64,000 nt of DNA from Rhizobiales bacterium PAR1 (lineage in GTDB: Bacteria; Pseudomonadota; Alphaproteobacteria; Rhizobiales; Beijerinckiaceae). Under the pieces are notes generated by a model that did no database searches, was not told the DNA's origin, and saw nothing but the letters and a program-made list of their open reading frames with translations. Every line of letters begins with the position of its first letter. Position 1 is the stretch's first letter. The stretch spans positions 558,001 to 622,000 of the forward strand of contig NKIW01000001.1 in assembly GCA_002256205.1 (NCBI GenBank), read 5' to 3'. This document shows positions 25,626 through 34,176 of this stretch, in pieces. The position numbers and the translations under genes were made by a program.

Positions 25626-26390
25626 TCACTCCCAGCGTGTCTCTGTAGCGAGATACTCCCAAATCACACTCTTCACCGTTATCGCGTCGGACCAGTCAAT
25701 TGCATAGCGATAGCGGCCGGGTTCGACAGTGATCCAGCCGCCAACCATTGCTTCCCCGTCTAGCAGATGGACGGTCATGCGACTGCCGACCTCGGGCCAA
25801 ACGGCAAGATTCGCGGATGAGTTGACCGCCTCGAAGGCTTTACGGTGCTCAGGAGTTAGCTGCTGGAGCGGTACGAACGCTACATAACTGGGCGCTTCTA
25901 GCAGCGGTTCGCCGATTTCATGGTAGGCATGGCCACGAGCATTCTTCACGATCACGCGGCGTACTTTGTCTGGGTCAGGAAATACGGTGAACGGCTGAAG
26001 GTCGTCGAACAGGAAAAGCTGTCCGTCTGGCATATTCTTGAGCGAGCGGACCACATGCCGGTTGCTTCGTAAAACGGTCGCCGCTTCGGGATACTTCGCT
26101 GGATCGGGATAAAGGCTACCAGCCATCACAGCGTGGAGCACACAGAGGAGATAGTTCTCATCAGATGAAAAATTTGAGTTACACTGTCTACAGACTAAAA
26201 CCTGTGGCAGATAATCTAACTCGCCGCCCAAGGCTCTATCGTATTTGGCGCCGCGCTCACGAAGATTCTTTGAGAGAAGCGATTTTGTCGGAACATGGTC
26301 GCGACTACTCGGGACGTCAGAGATCACGTTACCGCAATGGATACACCAAGCCTTCAGTCGGTCGTCTGTAAAATCCTCAATCTCACGCAC
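25626..26390 (-). CDS. HNH-like zinc-ribbon protein of unknown function
   Basis: A 254-residue protein starting with GTG at 26390, with AAGGAGAG about 9 bases upstream. The N-terminal 80 residues carry an HNH-like treble-clef pattern: Cys16 and Cys19 (CIHCG), Asp31-His32 (RDHVPTKSLL), then Cys67, Cys70 and Asn71 (VCRQCNSNFS). The rest is a mixed domain I do not recognise. Such proteins may be nucleases. It lies just outside the inferred island boundary and points towards the island. Its composition is less GC-rich than the core genes, so it is probably accessory DNA too. Confidence 0.65.
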   Translation of the reverse strand: MREIEDFTDDRLKAWCIHCGNVISDVPSSRDHVPTKSLLSKNLRERGAKYDRALGGELDYLPQVLVCRQCNSNFSSDENYLLCVLHAVMAGSLYPDPAKYPEAATVLRSNRHVVRSLKNMPDGQLFLFDDLQPFTVFPDPDKVRRVIVKNARGHAYHEIGEPLLEAPSYVAFVPLQQLTPEHRKAFEAVNSSANLAVWPEVGSRMTVHLLDGEAMVGGWITVEPGRYRYAIDWSDAITVKSVIWEYLATETRWE

Positions 26391-26635
26391 CTACCGCTCT
26401 CCTTCGCTGCTTGAATGATTGGCAGTATACTTGAAACCATTGATTCCAGTCTATGTTGGCTTGGCGAGGATCGGACGTAATGAAGCGTGACTTCTGGCCC
26501 TATCGCTGAGATTCCAGCATTTTTGAACTGTAATTCACCTCCCACGACCAGAATTCACCTGGCCCCGCTGGAAACGCGCATCAAAGAAGTGCAGGTTGTC
26601 GGCCATCCCAACGATACCAGTTGCCAGAGGCCCAA

Positions 26636-27313
26636 ATGCTGAAGTTCTATTTCAACGGCTCGCCCAACCCGACCAAGGTCGCGCTTTTCCTTGAGGAATC
26701 CGGCCTTCCCTACGAGGCGATCGCGATCGACACCCGCACGGGCGATCAGTTCAAGCCGGAGTTCCTCGCCATCAACCCGAACGGCAAGGTGCCGGCGATT
26801 GTTGATGGCGATGTGACCGTGTTCGACAGTAACGCCATCCTGCTCTACCTCGCAGAGAAGACCGGCAAGTTCCTGCCGCCGAGCACCCCGGCTAATCGCG
26901 GCGCGTTGCTCTCCTGGCTGATGTTCGTTGCTACCGGTGTGGGCCCGTTCTCGGGTCAGGCGGTGCATTTCAAGCATTTCTCGCCGGAGAAAGTCCCCTA
27001 CGCGCATGATCGCTACCAGTATGAAGCGATGCGTCATTACAGCGTGCTCGACCAGCATCTGGCGAAAAACCGCTATATGGTTGGCGACACCTACACCATC
27101 GTCGACATGGATATCTGGGGCTGGGCCCGGATGATTCCCTTCATTCTGGGCAATGAAGCCTGGGAGAAACTACCCAACCTCAAACGCCTCTTCGACGAGA
27201 TCGACGCCCGTCCCGCCGCCGCACAAGCCAAGACGCTGAAGGATCGCCATCCCTTCAAGGCCGAGATGGACGAGGAAGCCCGCAAGATCATGTTCAAGCA
27301 TCTCGCGACCTGA
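26636..27313 (+). CDS. Glutathione S-transferase family protein (YfcG/Nu-like)
   Basis: A cytosolic GST of 225 residues. The thioredoxin-like domain (1-80) has NGSPNPTKVALFLEE near residue 6, INPNGKVPAIVDGD with the cis-Pro near 52, and the glutathione-binding VFDSNAILLYLAE near 64. The helical C-terminal domain contains YMVGDTYTIVDMDIWGW, the usual N-capping box. The ATG at 26636 has CAGAGGC upstream and opens at the first strand; a TTG at 26621 adds nothing conserved. It probably acts in disulfide reduction or detoxification. It marks the return to core-like, GC-rich sequence right of the island. Confidence 0.9.
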   Translation: MLKFYFNGSPNPTKVALFLEESGLPYEAIAIDTRTGDQFKPEFLAINPNGKVPAIVDGDVTVFDSNAILLYLAEKTGKFLPPSTPANRGALLSWLMFVATGVGPFSGQAVHFKHFSPEKVPYAHDRYQYEAMRHYSVLDQHLAKNRYMVGDTYTIVDMDIWGWARMIPFILGNEAWEKLPNLKRLFDEIDARPAAAQAKTLKDRHPFKAEMDEEARKIMFKHLAT

Positions 27314-27355
27314 GCGCCGCAACTCTCCTGCCCTCCCGGTAAACACGTGACGCCC

Positions 27356-28321
27356 ATGCCTGAAACTGCACCGGGAAGCCGCTTTCGGCTTCCCCTCATC
27401 CCTGCGACGTTTTTCGGCATGGTTCTCGGCCTTGGCGGCCTCGGGAATGGCTGGCGCAGCGCGACGCACCTCTGGGGAGCGCCTGCCGTCATTGGCGAGG
27501 CGCTTTCCCTGATCGCTGCGGCCATCTGGCTGCTCTGGTTGCTGCTCTACGCGTGGAAATGGGCTGCGGCCCGCAAGGAAGCCATCGCGGAGCTGCACCA
27601 CCCGGTGCAGGCATTCTTTGTCGTGCTGGTCCCCATCGCCACGATGATCGCCAGCATGGCCGTCCTGCCCTATTTGCCGAACGTGGCCACGGCGATGTTC
27701 ACGCTCGGCGTGGCGAGCCAGATGGCCTTCACGGTCTGGGTGATGGGTACAGTCTGGCAGGGCGGCCGCCATGTCGATGCCACGACGCCCACCCTTTACA
27801 CCCCTGCTGTCGGCGGCAGTTTCGTTAGCGCGATTGCCTGCGGCACTTTTGGTTATGCCGAAGCCGGGCTGCTGTTTTTCGGCGCCGGCTTTCTCTCGCT
27901 GGTGGTGCTTGAATCCATCGTCCTGCACCGGCTTTTGACGCACACCCTGCCGCCAAACCTCCGCCCGACGATGGGCCTGCACCTAGCAACCCCGGCCGTC
28001 GGTTCGGTGGCGTATCTCGCGGTCACATCGGGACCGCCGGATCGCTTCGTACAGATGCTCTTCGGCTATGCCCTGTTGCAAGCGTTGGTCATGCTGCGCC
28101 TCGTACCGTGGCTCCGGGAGCAACCCTTCACACCTGCCGCCTGGGCCTATACCTTCGGTGTTTCCGCCCTACCGCTGGCCGCCTTGCGCTTTGTCGAGCG
28201 CGGCCAGAGCGGTCCCATCGCGACGCTCAGCGGCCTGATCTTCCTGATCGCCAACCTGATCATCGGCTGGATTGCCCTGCGGACGCTGCTGCTGGCGCTG
28301 ACCGGAAAGCTTCTGCGCTAA
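27356..28321 (+). CDS. TDT family transporter (TehA/SLAC1-like)
   Basis: An inner-membrane protein of about 321 residues with around ten hydrophobic helices. The first reads LPLIPATFFGMVLGLGGLGN, the signature of the tellurite-resistance/dicarboxylate transporter family, which conducts or exports anions. Its actual substrate (tellurite, chloride, a dicarboxylate or sulfite) cannot be read. The ATG at 27356 is used; a GTG at 27347 is possible, and neither has a strong ribosome-binding site. It lies 42 bases downstream of the GST gene in the same direction, so both may be in one transcript. Confidence 0.82.
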   Translation: MPETAPGSRFRLPLIPATFFGMVLGLGGLGNGWRSATHLWGAPAVIGEALSLIAAAIWLLWLLLYAWKWAAARKEAIAELHHPVQAFFVVLVPIATMIASMAVLPYLPNVATAMFTLGVASQMAFTVWVMGTVWQGGRHVDATTPTLYTPAVGGSFVSAIACGTFGYAEAGLLFFGAGFLSLVVLESIVLHRLLTHTLPPNLRPTMGLHLATPAVGSVAYLAVTSGPPDRFVQMLFGYALLQALVMLRLVPWLREQPFTPAAWAYTFGVSALPLAALRFVERGQSGPIATLSGLIFLIANLIIGWIALRTLLLALTGKLLR

Positions 28322-28363
28322 CCGGTCAACAGAACAGGCTCTGCCAGGCAAAAAGCGATCTGC

Positions 28364-28399
28364 AAAGAAAAAGGGCCGCGCTGTTCACCAGCCGGCCCC
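28364..28399 (-). terminator. Rho-independent terminator of the chemoreceptor gene
   Basis: On the minus strand, GGGCCG pairs with CGGCCC around a 14-base loop and is followed by TTTTTCTTT. It sits 26 bases past the stop of the leftward chemoreceptor gene. Confidence 0.75.
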
Positions 28400-28424
28400 T
28401 TCAGTCCCGAAAGGCGCAAAGGCT

Positions 28425-30422
28425 TTATGCCGCGCGCACTTCCGTCAGGAACGACGACACGACGGCTTCGAGCGAAACAGCTTCGGAAGCCACGGCCTGC
28501 GCGGTCTGCGCGATTTCATCCGAGGTCGAGCGGCTGGAGGTCGCACGCGTCTCGGCATCGCGGATCGCCGAAGCGCCTTCCGCAGAGCTGCGTGCCGCCT
28601 CGTTGACGTTGTCGGAAATCGTCGCAATCGCGCTCGACTGCTCTTCCACCGCCGACGCCACCGAGGTCGCAATCGTGCTCATTTCCGAGAGAATGCCGGC
28701 GATCTGGCCTATTGCGAGGCTGACATCGCCCGACGCAGCCTGAATCGAGGTGATACGCTGGACGATATCCTCGGTCGCCTTTGCGGTCTGGCTCGCCAGC
28801 TGCTTGACCTCGGAGGCCACGACGGCAAAGCCCTTGCCGGCCTCGCCCGCACGCGCCGCTTCGATGGTGGCGTTGAGCGCGAGAAGATTGGTTTGGCCCG
28901 CAATCGAGCGGATGAGTTCCACCACATCGCCGATGCGGTTGGCTTCGGTCGCAAGCTCCGACATCATCGCCGAAGCGCGGGTCGACTGCTGCACGGCGCG
29001 GTCCGCCACTTCGGTCGAGCGCACAGCCTGCCGCGAAACTTCATCAACCGACTTGGCGAGTTCTTCCGCCGAGGTCGCCACCGACGAAACTTCCCGCGAG
29101 GCGATCGCCGTCGCGTTACCGGCAACGGAGGCCTGCGAGGTCAGCGCACGGGAATCGGTGTCGAGCGTTTCGGAGGCGCGACGCATCTGGTCGGCACTGC
29201 TCTGAAGATGGGAGAGCGCAGCTTCAACCGAGGAGGCAAAGGCACCAATCGACTGTTCGACGCTCTGGGCGCGCTCCAGCCGTAGTTTGCCTTCGCGGTC
29301 CGCCGCTTCGGTTAGCCGTGCACGCTCCTCGATCGAGGTCTGGAACACCTGCAAGGCCTTGCTCATGCCGCCGATTTCGTCCCGGCGGGTCAAAAACGGG
29401 ATTTCGATATCCGCTTCGCCATTGGCAACGCGACCCATCACGCTCGAGAGTCGCTTGAGGGCAGCGCCAAGTGCACGCCCGATCACGAAAATCATGGTCA
29501 TCGAGATCAACGCAGCCAACGCTGCAGCGGCGACGCCGTAGTTCTGTGCCGTCTCGTTAGCGGCATAGCTCATCTGGCGGGCTTCGGCGAGCAGGATTTC
29601 TGCCCGGTCACGCAAACTCGCCGTCGCGTTGATCGCTTTTCGCGAAGCGACCACGATCGCACCGCGCAGAATGCGCTCCTGCTGGACGCCACTGCGCCAG
29701 GCATCGAAGGTTGCCTTCTGCTTGGCAACCGAATCCGCCAACATGCTGGCCTGCCCCTGATCGAAATCGGCGCGCCTGAGGCGCTCGATCAGACCCGTAC
29801 GCATGAATTCGATCCGCGTTTCGAGCTTGGCGTCGCGCTTCCAGCGGTAGCGCAATTCGACGCCGCGCAATTCGCCATAGGCCACTGCGAGAGGGCGGAA
29901 CCCTTCATGGGTAGAGACCGCCCCGTCGAACAGGGCTGAGAGCACTTCGGTCATCTTGTCGAGTTCGTCGGTCAGGCCCTCGTTGGAGGTCCGTCCGACC
30001 TTGTCGACGAGTTCGCGCAATTCCTCGAAGCTCTGCTTGGCGGTATTGAGATAGCCTTCGATGGGCGTAATCCCGTCGCGCAGCTGCTGGTCCTTCGAGA
30101 CCTTAAGCTTGTCCAGCGCCTTCTGGACGTCGGCGATGCCAACGATAATCTCGCGCTCGACAATATCGGTCCGGCTGTCGAGATAGGTTGAGGCCTGCGA
30201 ATTGACCTGCGTGAGGTTGGCACTGGCGACATCCACCTGTGCCATTTCATCCTGCGCGACACGATAGGCGGATTCCGCATCGGAGCGCAGGGTATCGGCA
30301 TACTGGTTGAGTCCGAGCGTCAACCCGAGGCCAAGGATCGGCCCAAGAGCAATCAGGGAAATCTTCCAGGTGACGGATTGGCCAAACCGACCAAACACGC
30401 GTCCCAAAACACTCGAACTCAT
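28425..30422 (-). CDS. Methyl-accepting chemotaxis protein with helical periplasmic domain
   Basis: A 665-residue transmembrane chemoreceptor. The first membrane segment is at about residues 19-40 ([19 protein letters not shown]). A long helical-bundle sensor follows to about 300, then a second membrane segment near 315-335, a HAMP domain at about 336-390, and the cytoplasmic coiled coil. The hairpin tip is the highly conserved stretch from [19 protein letters not shown] to [17 protein letters not shown]. No Cache fold is evident in the sensor, unlike the receptor at 1-335. The ATG at 30422 is chosen because it opens just before the first membrane segment and has GGGGGT upstream. The ligand is unknown. 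Confidence 0.93.
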   Translation of the reverse strand: MSSSVLGRVFGRFGQSVTWKISLIALGPILGLGLTLGLNQYADTLRSDAESAYRVAQDEMAQVDVASANLTQVNSQASTYLDSRTDIVEREIIVGIADVQKALDKLKVSKDQQLRDGITPIEGYLNTAKQSFEELRELVDKVGRTSNEGLTDELDKMTEVLSALFDGAVSTHEGFRPLAVAYGELRGVELRYRWKRDAKLETRIEFMRTGLIERLRRADFDQGQASMLADSVAKQKATFDAWRSGVQQERILRGAIVVASRKAINATASLRDRAEILLAEARQMSYAANETAQNYGVAAAALAALISMTMIFVIGRALGAALKRLSSVMGRVANGEADIEIPFLTRRDEIGGMSKALQVFQTSIEERARLTEAADREGKLRLERAQSVEQSIGAFASSVEAALSHLQSSADQMRRASETLDTDSRALTSQASVAGNATAIASREVSSVATSAEELAKSVDEVSRQAVRSTEVADRAVQQSTRASAMMSELATEANRIGDVVELIRSIAGQTNLLALNATIEAARAGEAGKGFAVVASEVKQLASQTAKATEDIVQRITSIQAASGDVSLAIGQIAGILSEMSTIATSVASAVEEQSSAIATISDNVNEAARSSAEGASAIRDAETRATSSRSTSDEIAQTAQAVASEAVSLEAVVSSFLTEVRAA

Positions 30423-30755
30423 GAAGACCCCCAAAATATCGAATCGTGATGTGACGCGGCGTGAAAACCCGTCGCGCACGACAAAGGTCGCATGGATTGC
30501 TAAAGAAGAGATAAATGGTTTCTTGCCACGGCAGGGTTAATTTGCCGCCATGCCAATGAGCCGATTGCGCCGGCGCACGAAAAAATTGCACTCCGGCCCA
30601 TGGTCAAATGCGGTGACGCCCCAACCTATTGGCCATAAGCTGCACTTCACATGTGGGTGAAACATTCCGTTCGAGGATGGACTAGCCGCAGGTCAAGAAC
30701 AGATGATGCCGGTTCGATGCGCCCCCGCACGAACCCCCATGAGGAGGATGATTTC
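30423..30755. other. Divergent intergenic region
   Basis: About 330 bases between the leftward chemoreceptor and the rightward metallo-hydrolase. It must contain both promoters. I found no gene, repeat or clear operator. Confidence 0.4.
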
Positions 30756-31739
30756 ATGCGCTTTTCCCGCCGCTCGTTCCTGTCCAGCACCACCGCTGTC
30801 GGCACCGGTCTGCTGGCTGCTCCCGCGATCCTGACCGGCGTTGCCGCACCCGCCCTCGCCAAGGCGCCACTCGCCGGTGCGCAGGGTGCGTCGATTTATC
30901 GCTTCAAGGTTGGCGACATCGAAGTCACCGCGATCCATGACGGCGAAGGCGCCCGCCCGCTCGATGCCGGGTTTGTGCGCAACGCGCCGCTCGAAGAGGT
31001 TCAGAAGGTTCTCGCGAACAATTACCTGCCGACCGACAAGCTCACCATCACCTTCACGGCACTGCTCGTGAACACCGGTTCGAAGCTGGTGCTGATCGAT
31101 ACCGGCTTCAATGACAACGGCGGTCCGACCAACGGCAAGATCGCTGCCGGCCTGAAGGCCGCAGGTGTCGAGCCCGGCCAGATCGATGTCGTGCTGTTGA
31201 GCCATTTCCACGGCGACCACCTTCAGGGCGCCCGCGCGAAGGACGGCAAGCTGGTCTATCCGAACGCTGAAATCATGGTCCCGGCGCCGGAATGGGATTT
31301 CTGGATGGACGACGCCAAGATGGCCGCGGCGCCGGATGGCATGAAGGGCGCCTTTGCCGGCGTACATCGCGTGCTCAAGCCGAATGCGGCCGATGTGAAG
31401 CGCTTCAAGTGGGGCGATGAAGTCGTCACCGGCATCACGGCTGTGGAAGCCTCGGGCCATACGCCGGGCCACACCGCCTTCGTCATCGCCTCGGGCAGCG
31501 CGAAGATGATGTATGTCGCGGACATCACCAACACCCCGGTGCTCTTCGCCGCCAACCCGGAATGGAAGGTCATTTTCGATCAGGACCCGGACAAGGCCAT
31601 CGCGACCCGCAAGCGCATCCTCGACATGGCCGCGACAGACAAGATCCGCCTGTCGTTCTATCACGCCTCCTTCCCGGCAACCGGCTTCATCGCCAAGGAA
31701 GGCGCGGGCTATCGCTTCATCCCGGCGCAGTGGTCGTAA
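30756..31739 (+). CDS. Tat-exported metallo-beta-lactamase-fold hydrolase
   Basis: An MBL-fold protein of 327 residues. The N terminus MRFSRRSFLSSTTAVGTG is a twin-arginine signal (SRRSFL), and cleavage is likely after the ALA near residue 35, so the folded metalloprotein would be exported to the periplasm. The metal-binding motif is LSHFHGDHLQGA (HxHxDH). Further ligands are the His in ASGHTPGHTAF and Asp in YVADITN. Relatives include quorum-sensing lactonases and organophosphate hydrolases, but the substrate cannot be stated. GAGGAGG lies 9 bases before the ATG at 30756. An inverted repeat and a terminator follow. Confidence 0.88.
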   Translation: MRFSRRSFLSSTTAVGTGLLAAPAILTGVAAPALAKAPLAGAQGASIYRFKVGDIEVTAIHDGEGARPLDAGFVRNAPLEEVQKVLANNYLPTDKLTITFTALLVNTGSKLVLIDTGFNDNGGPTNGKIAAGLKAAGVEPGQIDVVLLSHFHGDHLQGARAKDGKLVYPNAEIMVPAPEWDFWMDDAKMAAAPDGMKGAFAGVHRVLKPNAADVKRFKWGDEVVTGITAVEASGHTPGHTAFVIASGSAKMMYVADITNTPVLFAANPEWKVIFDQDPDKAIATRKRILDMAATDKIRLSFYHASFPATGFIAKEGAGYRFIPAQWS

Positions 31740-31770
31740 GCTGACGCTGACGGTCTTCCTTACCTAGGAG

Positions 31771-31798
31771 CGAACGCGACGCCGAGCTTATGCGAGGG
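31771..31798 (+). repeat. Dispersed 28-base intergenic repeat, copy 1
   Basis: This copy begins CGAACGCGACGCC and ends in CCGAGCTTATGCGAGGG. The final 17 bases are identical to the copy at 39756-39783, and the whole 28 bases match at about 24 positions. Both copies are non-coding and in the same orientation. Confidence 0.6.
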
Positions 31799-31811
31799 TC
31801 TTGCCAGAAGT

Positions 31812-31832
31812 TGACCTTCCACCGGAAGGTCA
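31812..31832. repeat. Perfect inverted repeat
   Basis: TGACCTTCC-ACC-GGAAGGTCA forms a perfect 9-base-pair hairpin just upstream of the terminator. It has no T-run of its own. It may be part of the same intergenic repeat unit or an operator. Confidence 0.45.
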
Positions 31833-31857
31833 GTCGTAAGGGCAGAATAATAACAGC

Positions 31858-31887
31858 AGGCAAGGCGCACCCCGCCTTGCCTTTTTT
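31858..31887 (+). terminator. Rho-independent terminator after MBL-fold gene
   Basis: GGCAAGGCG pairs with CGCCTTGCC across a short loop and is followed by TTTTTT. It lies about 120 bases past the metallo-hydrolase stop. Confidence 0.85.
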
Positions 31888-32049
31888 CATGTTGCCATTT
31901 CCCTGCTTGCCACATCCCCGCTTGCCATCTTCGGGCCTGCTGTCGCATGCTTGTCGGCCGTCACAGCATTTTCCGATCAGGTGGATACCGGTTGGTCGCA
32001 GAAAATGCGTCATAACAACAATTAGGCGCCTTTCGAGGAATTTGCGATC

Positions 32050-32847
32050 TTGTCCCGCACCGCACCTGCCGGCTCCGTGCCCAGCACCGCGACGCTTGCC
32101 TTTGTCGCCTCGAATACGGCGGAAGCGCAGCTCGCCGCGCGGCGCCTCTCGCGCTTTTACGGTGATCGCACGCCTGAGGAAGCCGATGTCGTCGTCGCTC
32201 TCGGCGGTGACGGCTTCATGCTCCAGACACTGCATCGCTTTCTGGGGACCGAGAAGCCGATCTACGGGATGAATCGTGGCTCGGTCGGCTTCCTGATGAA
32301 CGAATTCCGCGAGGATGGCCTCGCTGAGCGCATCGCACTGGCCGAACGCTCGATCGTGCACCCGCTCAACATGCGCGCGACAGACGATGCCGGCCTCGTT
32401 GTGGAGGCGCGCGCCCTCAATGAAGTCTCGTTGCTACGCCAATCCTATCAGGCCGCGAAGGTCGAAATCTCGATCGACAACCGCACCCGCCTTCCCGAAC
32501 TCGTGGCCGACGGCGTGCTGGTCGCAACCCCCACCGGCTCGACGGCCTACAACTTCTCCGCCAACGGGCCGATCCTTCCGCTGACCGCGCCGCTGATCGC
32601 GTTGACGCCGATCTCGGCCTTTCGCCCGCGTCACTGGCGCGGCGCGCTCCTGCCCGATACCACGGGAATCACCATCCGCGTGCTGGAGCACGAAAAGCGC
32701 CCCGTCGCAGCGGTGGCGGATCACTTCGAGCTGCGCAATGCCGTCGAGGTCCATGTCGCGATGGACAAGACGATCAACCTCGTGATGCTGCACGATCCGG
32801 GGCATTCACTGGAGGAACGCATCCTGCGCGAGCAATTCGGGCATTGA
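32050..32847 (+). CDS. nadK: NAD kinase
   Basis: A cytosolic enzyme of 265 residues that phosphorylates NAD to NADP. The conserved GGDG motif is at about 52-55 ([15 protein letters not shown]). ALNEVSLLR holds the NE motif, and [18 protein letters not shown] is the glycine-rich substrate loop. The length is typical of alphaproteobacterial NadK. The start is TTG at 32050 with GAGGAA about 9 bases upstream; no in-frame ATG lies before the GGDG motif. Confidence 0.93.
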   Translation: MSRTAPAGSVPSTATLAFVASNTAEAQLAARRLSRFYGDRTPEEADVVVALGGDGFMLQTLHRFLGTEKPIYGMNRGSVGFLMNEFREDGLAERIALAERSIVHPLNMRATDDAGLVVEARALNEVSLLRQSYQAAKVEISIDNRTRLPELVADGVLVATPTGSTAYNFSANGPILPLTAPLIALTPISAFRPRHWRGALLPDTTGITIRVLEHEKRPVAAVADHFELRNAVEVHVAMDKTINLVMLHDPGHSLEERILREQFGH

Positions 32848-32994
32848 TGCATCCAAAACGTGCCCAAGGTTTCAGAGGCCGTTAACGGTCTTTGCCTAGA
32901 GTACCCTTTGTCGAAGAATCGGTATTTCGACCGGGGTGCAGTTTCGCGTCACAGCCTCGGTTGACGGTAGAAACCGTGATGCGTTGAGCTGTCC

Positions 32995-33513
32995 ATGTTC
33001 CGCGTTGATTGCAGCCGCCTGCGTTTCCTTGTCATCGATGACAACGGCTATATGCGTCGTATCATCCGTACGCTCCTGCACGGGTTCGGCACCCGCGAGG
33101 TGTTCGAGGCGGAAGACGGCGCAGCCGGTCTCGAAGGCTTTGCTACCCATCTCCCCGATGTCGTGATCACCGATTGGTCGATGCCCGTCTTCGACGGTAT
33201 TGAGCTCACGCGCATGATCCGCCAGCCCGATACCAGCCCTAACCCCTTCGTGCCGATCATCATGATCACCGGTTACGCCGAGCGCAACCGCGTGTTCGAG
33301 GCGCGCGATGCCGGCGTTTCGGAAATGCTGGTCAAGCCGATTTCCGCGAAGGGCCTTTATGCCCGCATCGCCAAGGTGGTGTTGAATCCGCGTCCGTTTA
33401 TCCGCACCGATCACTATTTCGGCCCGGATCGGCGCCACCTCGTCAAAGCCGACCAGTACAAGACCCGTGGCGCAGCTTCGAGCTTCGTGACGAGTCATCT
33501 GGGCAACGCATAG
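32995..33513 (+). CDS. CheY-like response regulator with C-terminal extension
   Basis: A 172-residue single-domain receiver. The acidic pocket is Asp15-Asp16 (VIDDNG), the phosphorylation site Asp60 (VITDWSMP), the switch Thr92 (MITGYAE) and Lys113 (LVKPIS). After residue 125 a tail, RPFIRTDHYFGPDRR, follows; it is typical of a group of alphaproteobacterial receivers and has no known fold. No output domain or histidine kinase is adjacent. It lies 9 bases upstream of the Hpt-like gene and likely exchanges phosphate with it. Confidence 0.9.
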   Translation: MFRVDCSRLRFLVIDDNGYMRRIIRTLLHGFGTREVFEAEDGAAGLEGFATHLPDVVITDWSMPVFDGIELTRMIRQPDTSPNPFVPIIMITGYAERNRVFEARDAGVSEMLVKPISAKGLYARIAKVVLNPRPFIRTDHYFGPDRRHLVKADQYKTRGAASSFVTSHLGNA

Positions 33514-33522
33514 GATTGAGCC

Positions 33523-34098
33523 ATGTCTGAGCACGAAGCTTCAATGGGCGACGGTACGGTCGCCCAGGATTTCGGCGATACCCGCGTCATTCACATGGGC
33601 GGCTCACTGCGCGCAAAGGCGGCTGTCCGGTCGCAGGATGCCGGCGGTGTCGACGAAATGTCCGTGGCCGCCGCCGATGCGGCGATGAAGGATCTCTCGG
33701 GCGATTTCCACAACTGGATGGGTGACGAGGTCAACCGTCTGATAGCGGCCTTCGAAACCTTCCGCGATGCGCCCCCCAATTCGCGCGATATCGGTCCACT
33801 CTTCCGCGCGGCGCATGATATTCGTGGTCAGGCCGGGATTTTCGGCTATCCGATCGCGGCCGAAATCGCCGGTACGCTATCCAAGCTTCTCGACAAGATC
33901 GAGCCGGATTACCTGCCGATGCAGCTGATCTCGCACCATGTCGACTCGGTCAAAGCGATCTACCGCAACAACATCCGCGACTACGCGAACCCGGTCGCGA
34001 CGCAGATCATCCATAACCTGAGAAAAGCCATCGACCGCGTTGTCGAGGCCCGCCAGAAGGCGATGGCCGAGGAAGCACGCTTCCGCCGCACGATGTAA
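33523..34098 (+). CDS. Histidine phosphotransfer (Hpt)-like protein
   Basis: A 191-residue protein. Residues 60-185 form a helical bundle with LFRAAHDIRGQAGIFGY, which matches the Hpt signature around the phospho-accepting histidine (His98), although the usual Lys-Gly is Arg-Gly. The first 50 residues look disordered. Coupled 9 bases after the CheY-like gene, it likely relays phosphate to or from that receiver. The kinase partner must be encoded elsewhere. A terminator follows. Confidence 0.78.
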   Translation: MSEHEASMGDGTVAQDFGDTRVIHMGGSLRAKAAVRSQDAGGVDEMSVAAADAAMKDLSGDFHNWMGDEVNRLIAAFETFRDAPPNSRDIGPLFRAAHDIRGQAGIFGYPIAAEIAGTLSKLLDKIEPDYLPMQLISHHVDSVKAIYRNNIRDYANPVATQIIHNLRKAIDRVVEARQKAMAEEARFRRTM

Positions 34099-34122
34099 GA
34101 CGCCCCCGCGAGGCGCACTAAC

Positions 34123-34156
34123 AAAAAAGCCCCCGGTCTGACCGGGGGCTTTTTGC
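34123..34156. terminator. Bidirectional rho-independent terminator
   Basis: AAAAAAGCCCCCGGTC-tga-CCGGGGGCTTTTT is a strong hairpin with an A-run on one side and a T-run on the other. It lies between the convergent Hpt-like and DUF2336 genes. Confidence 0.92.
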
Positions 34157-34176
34157 ATTCGGAGACGGTGCCAGGA

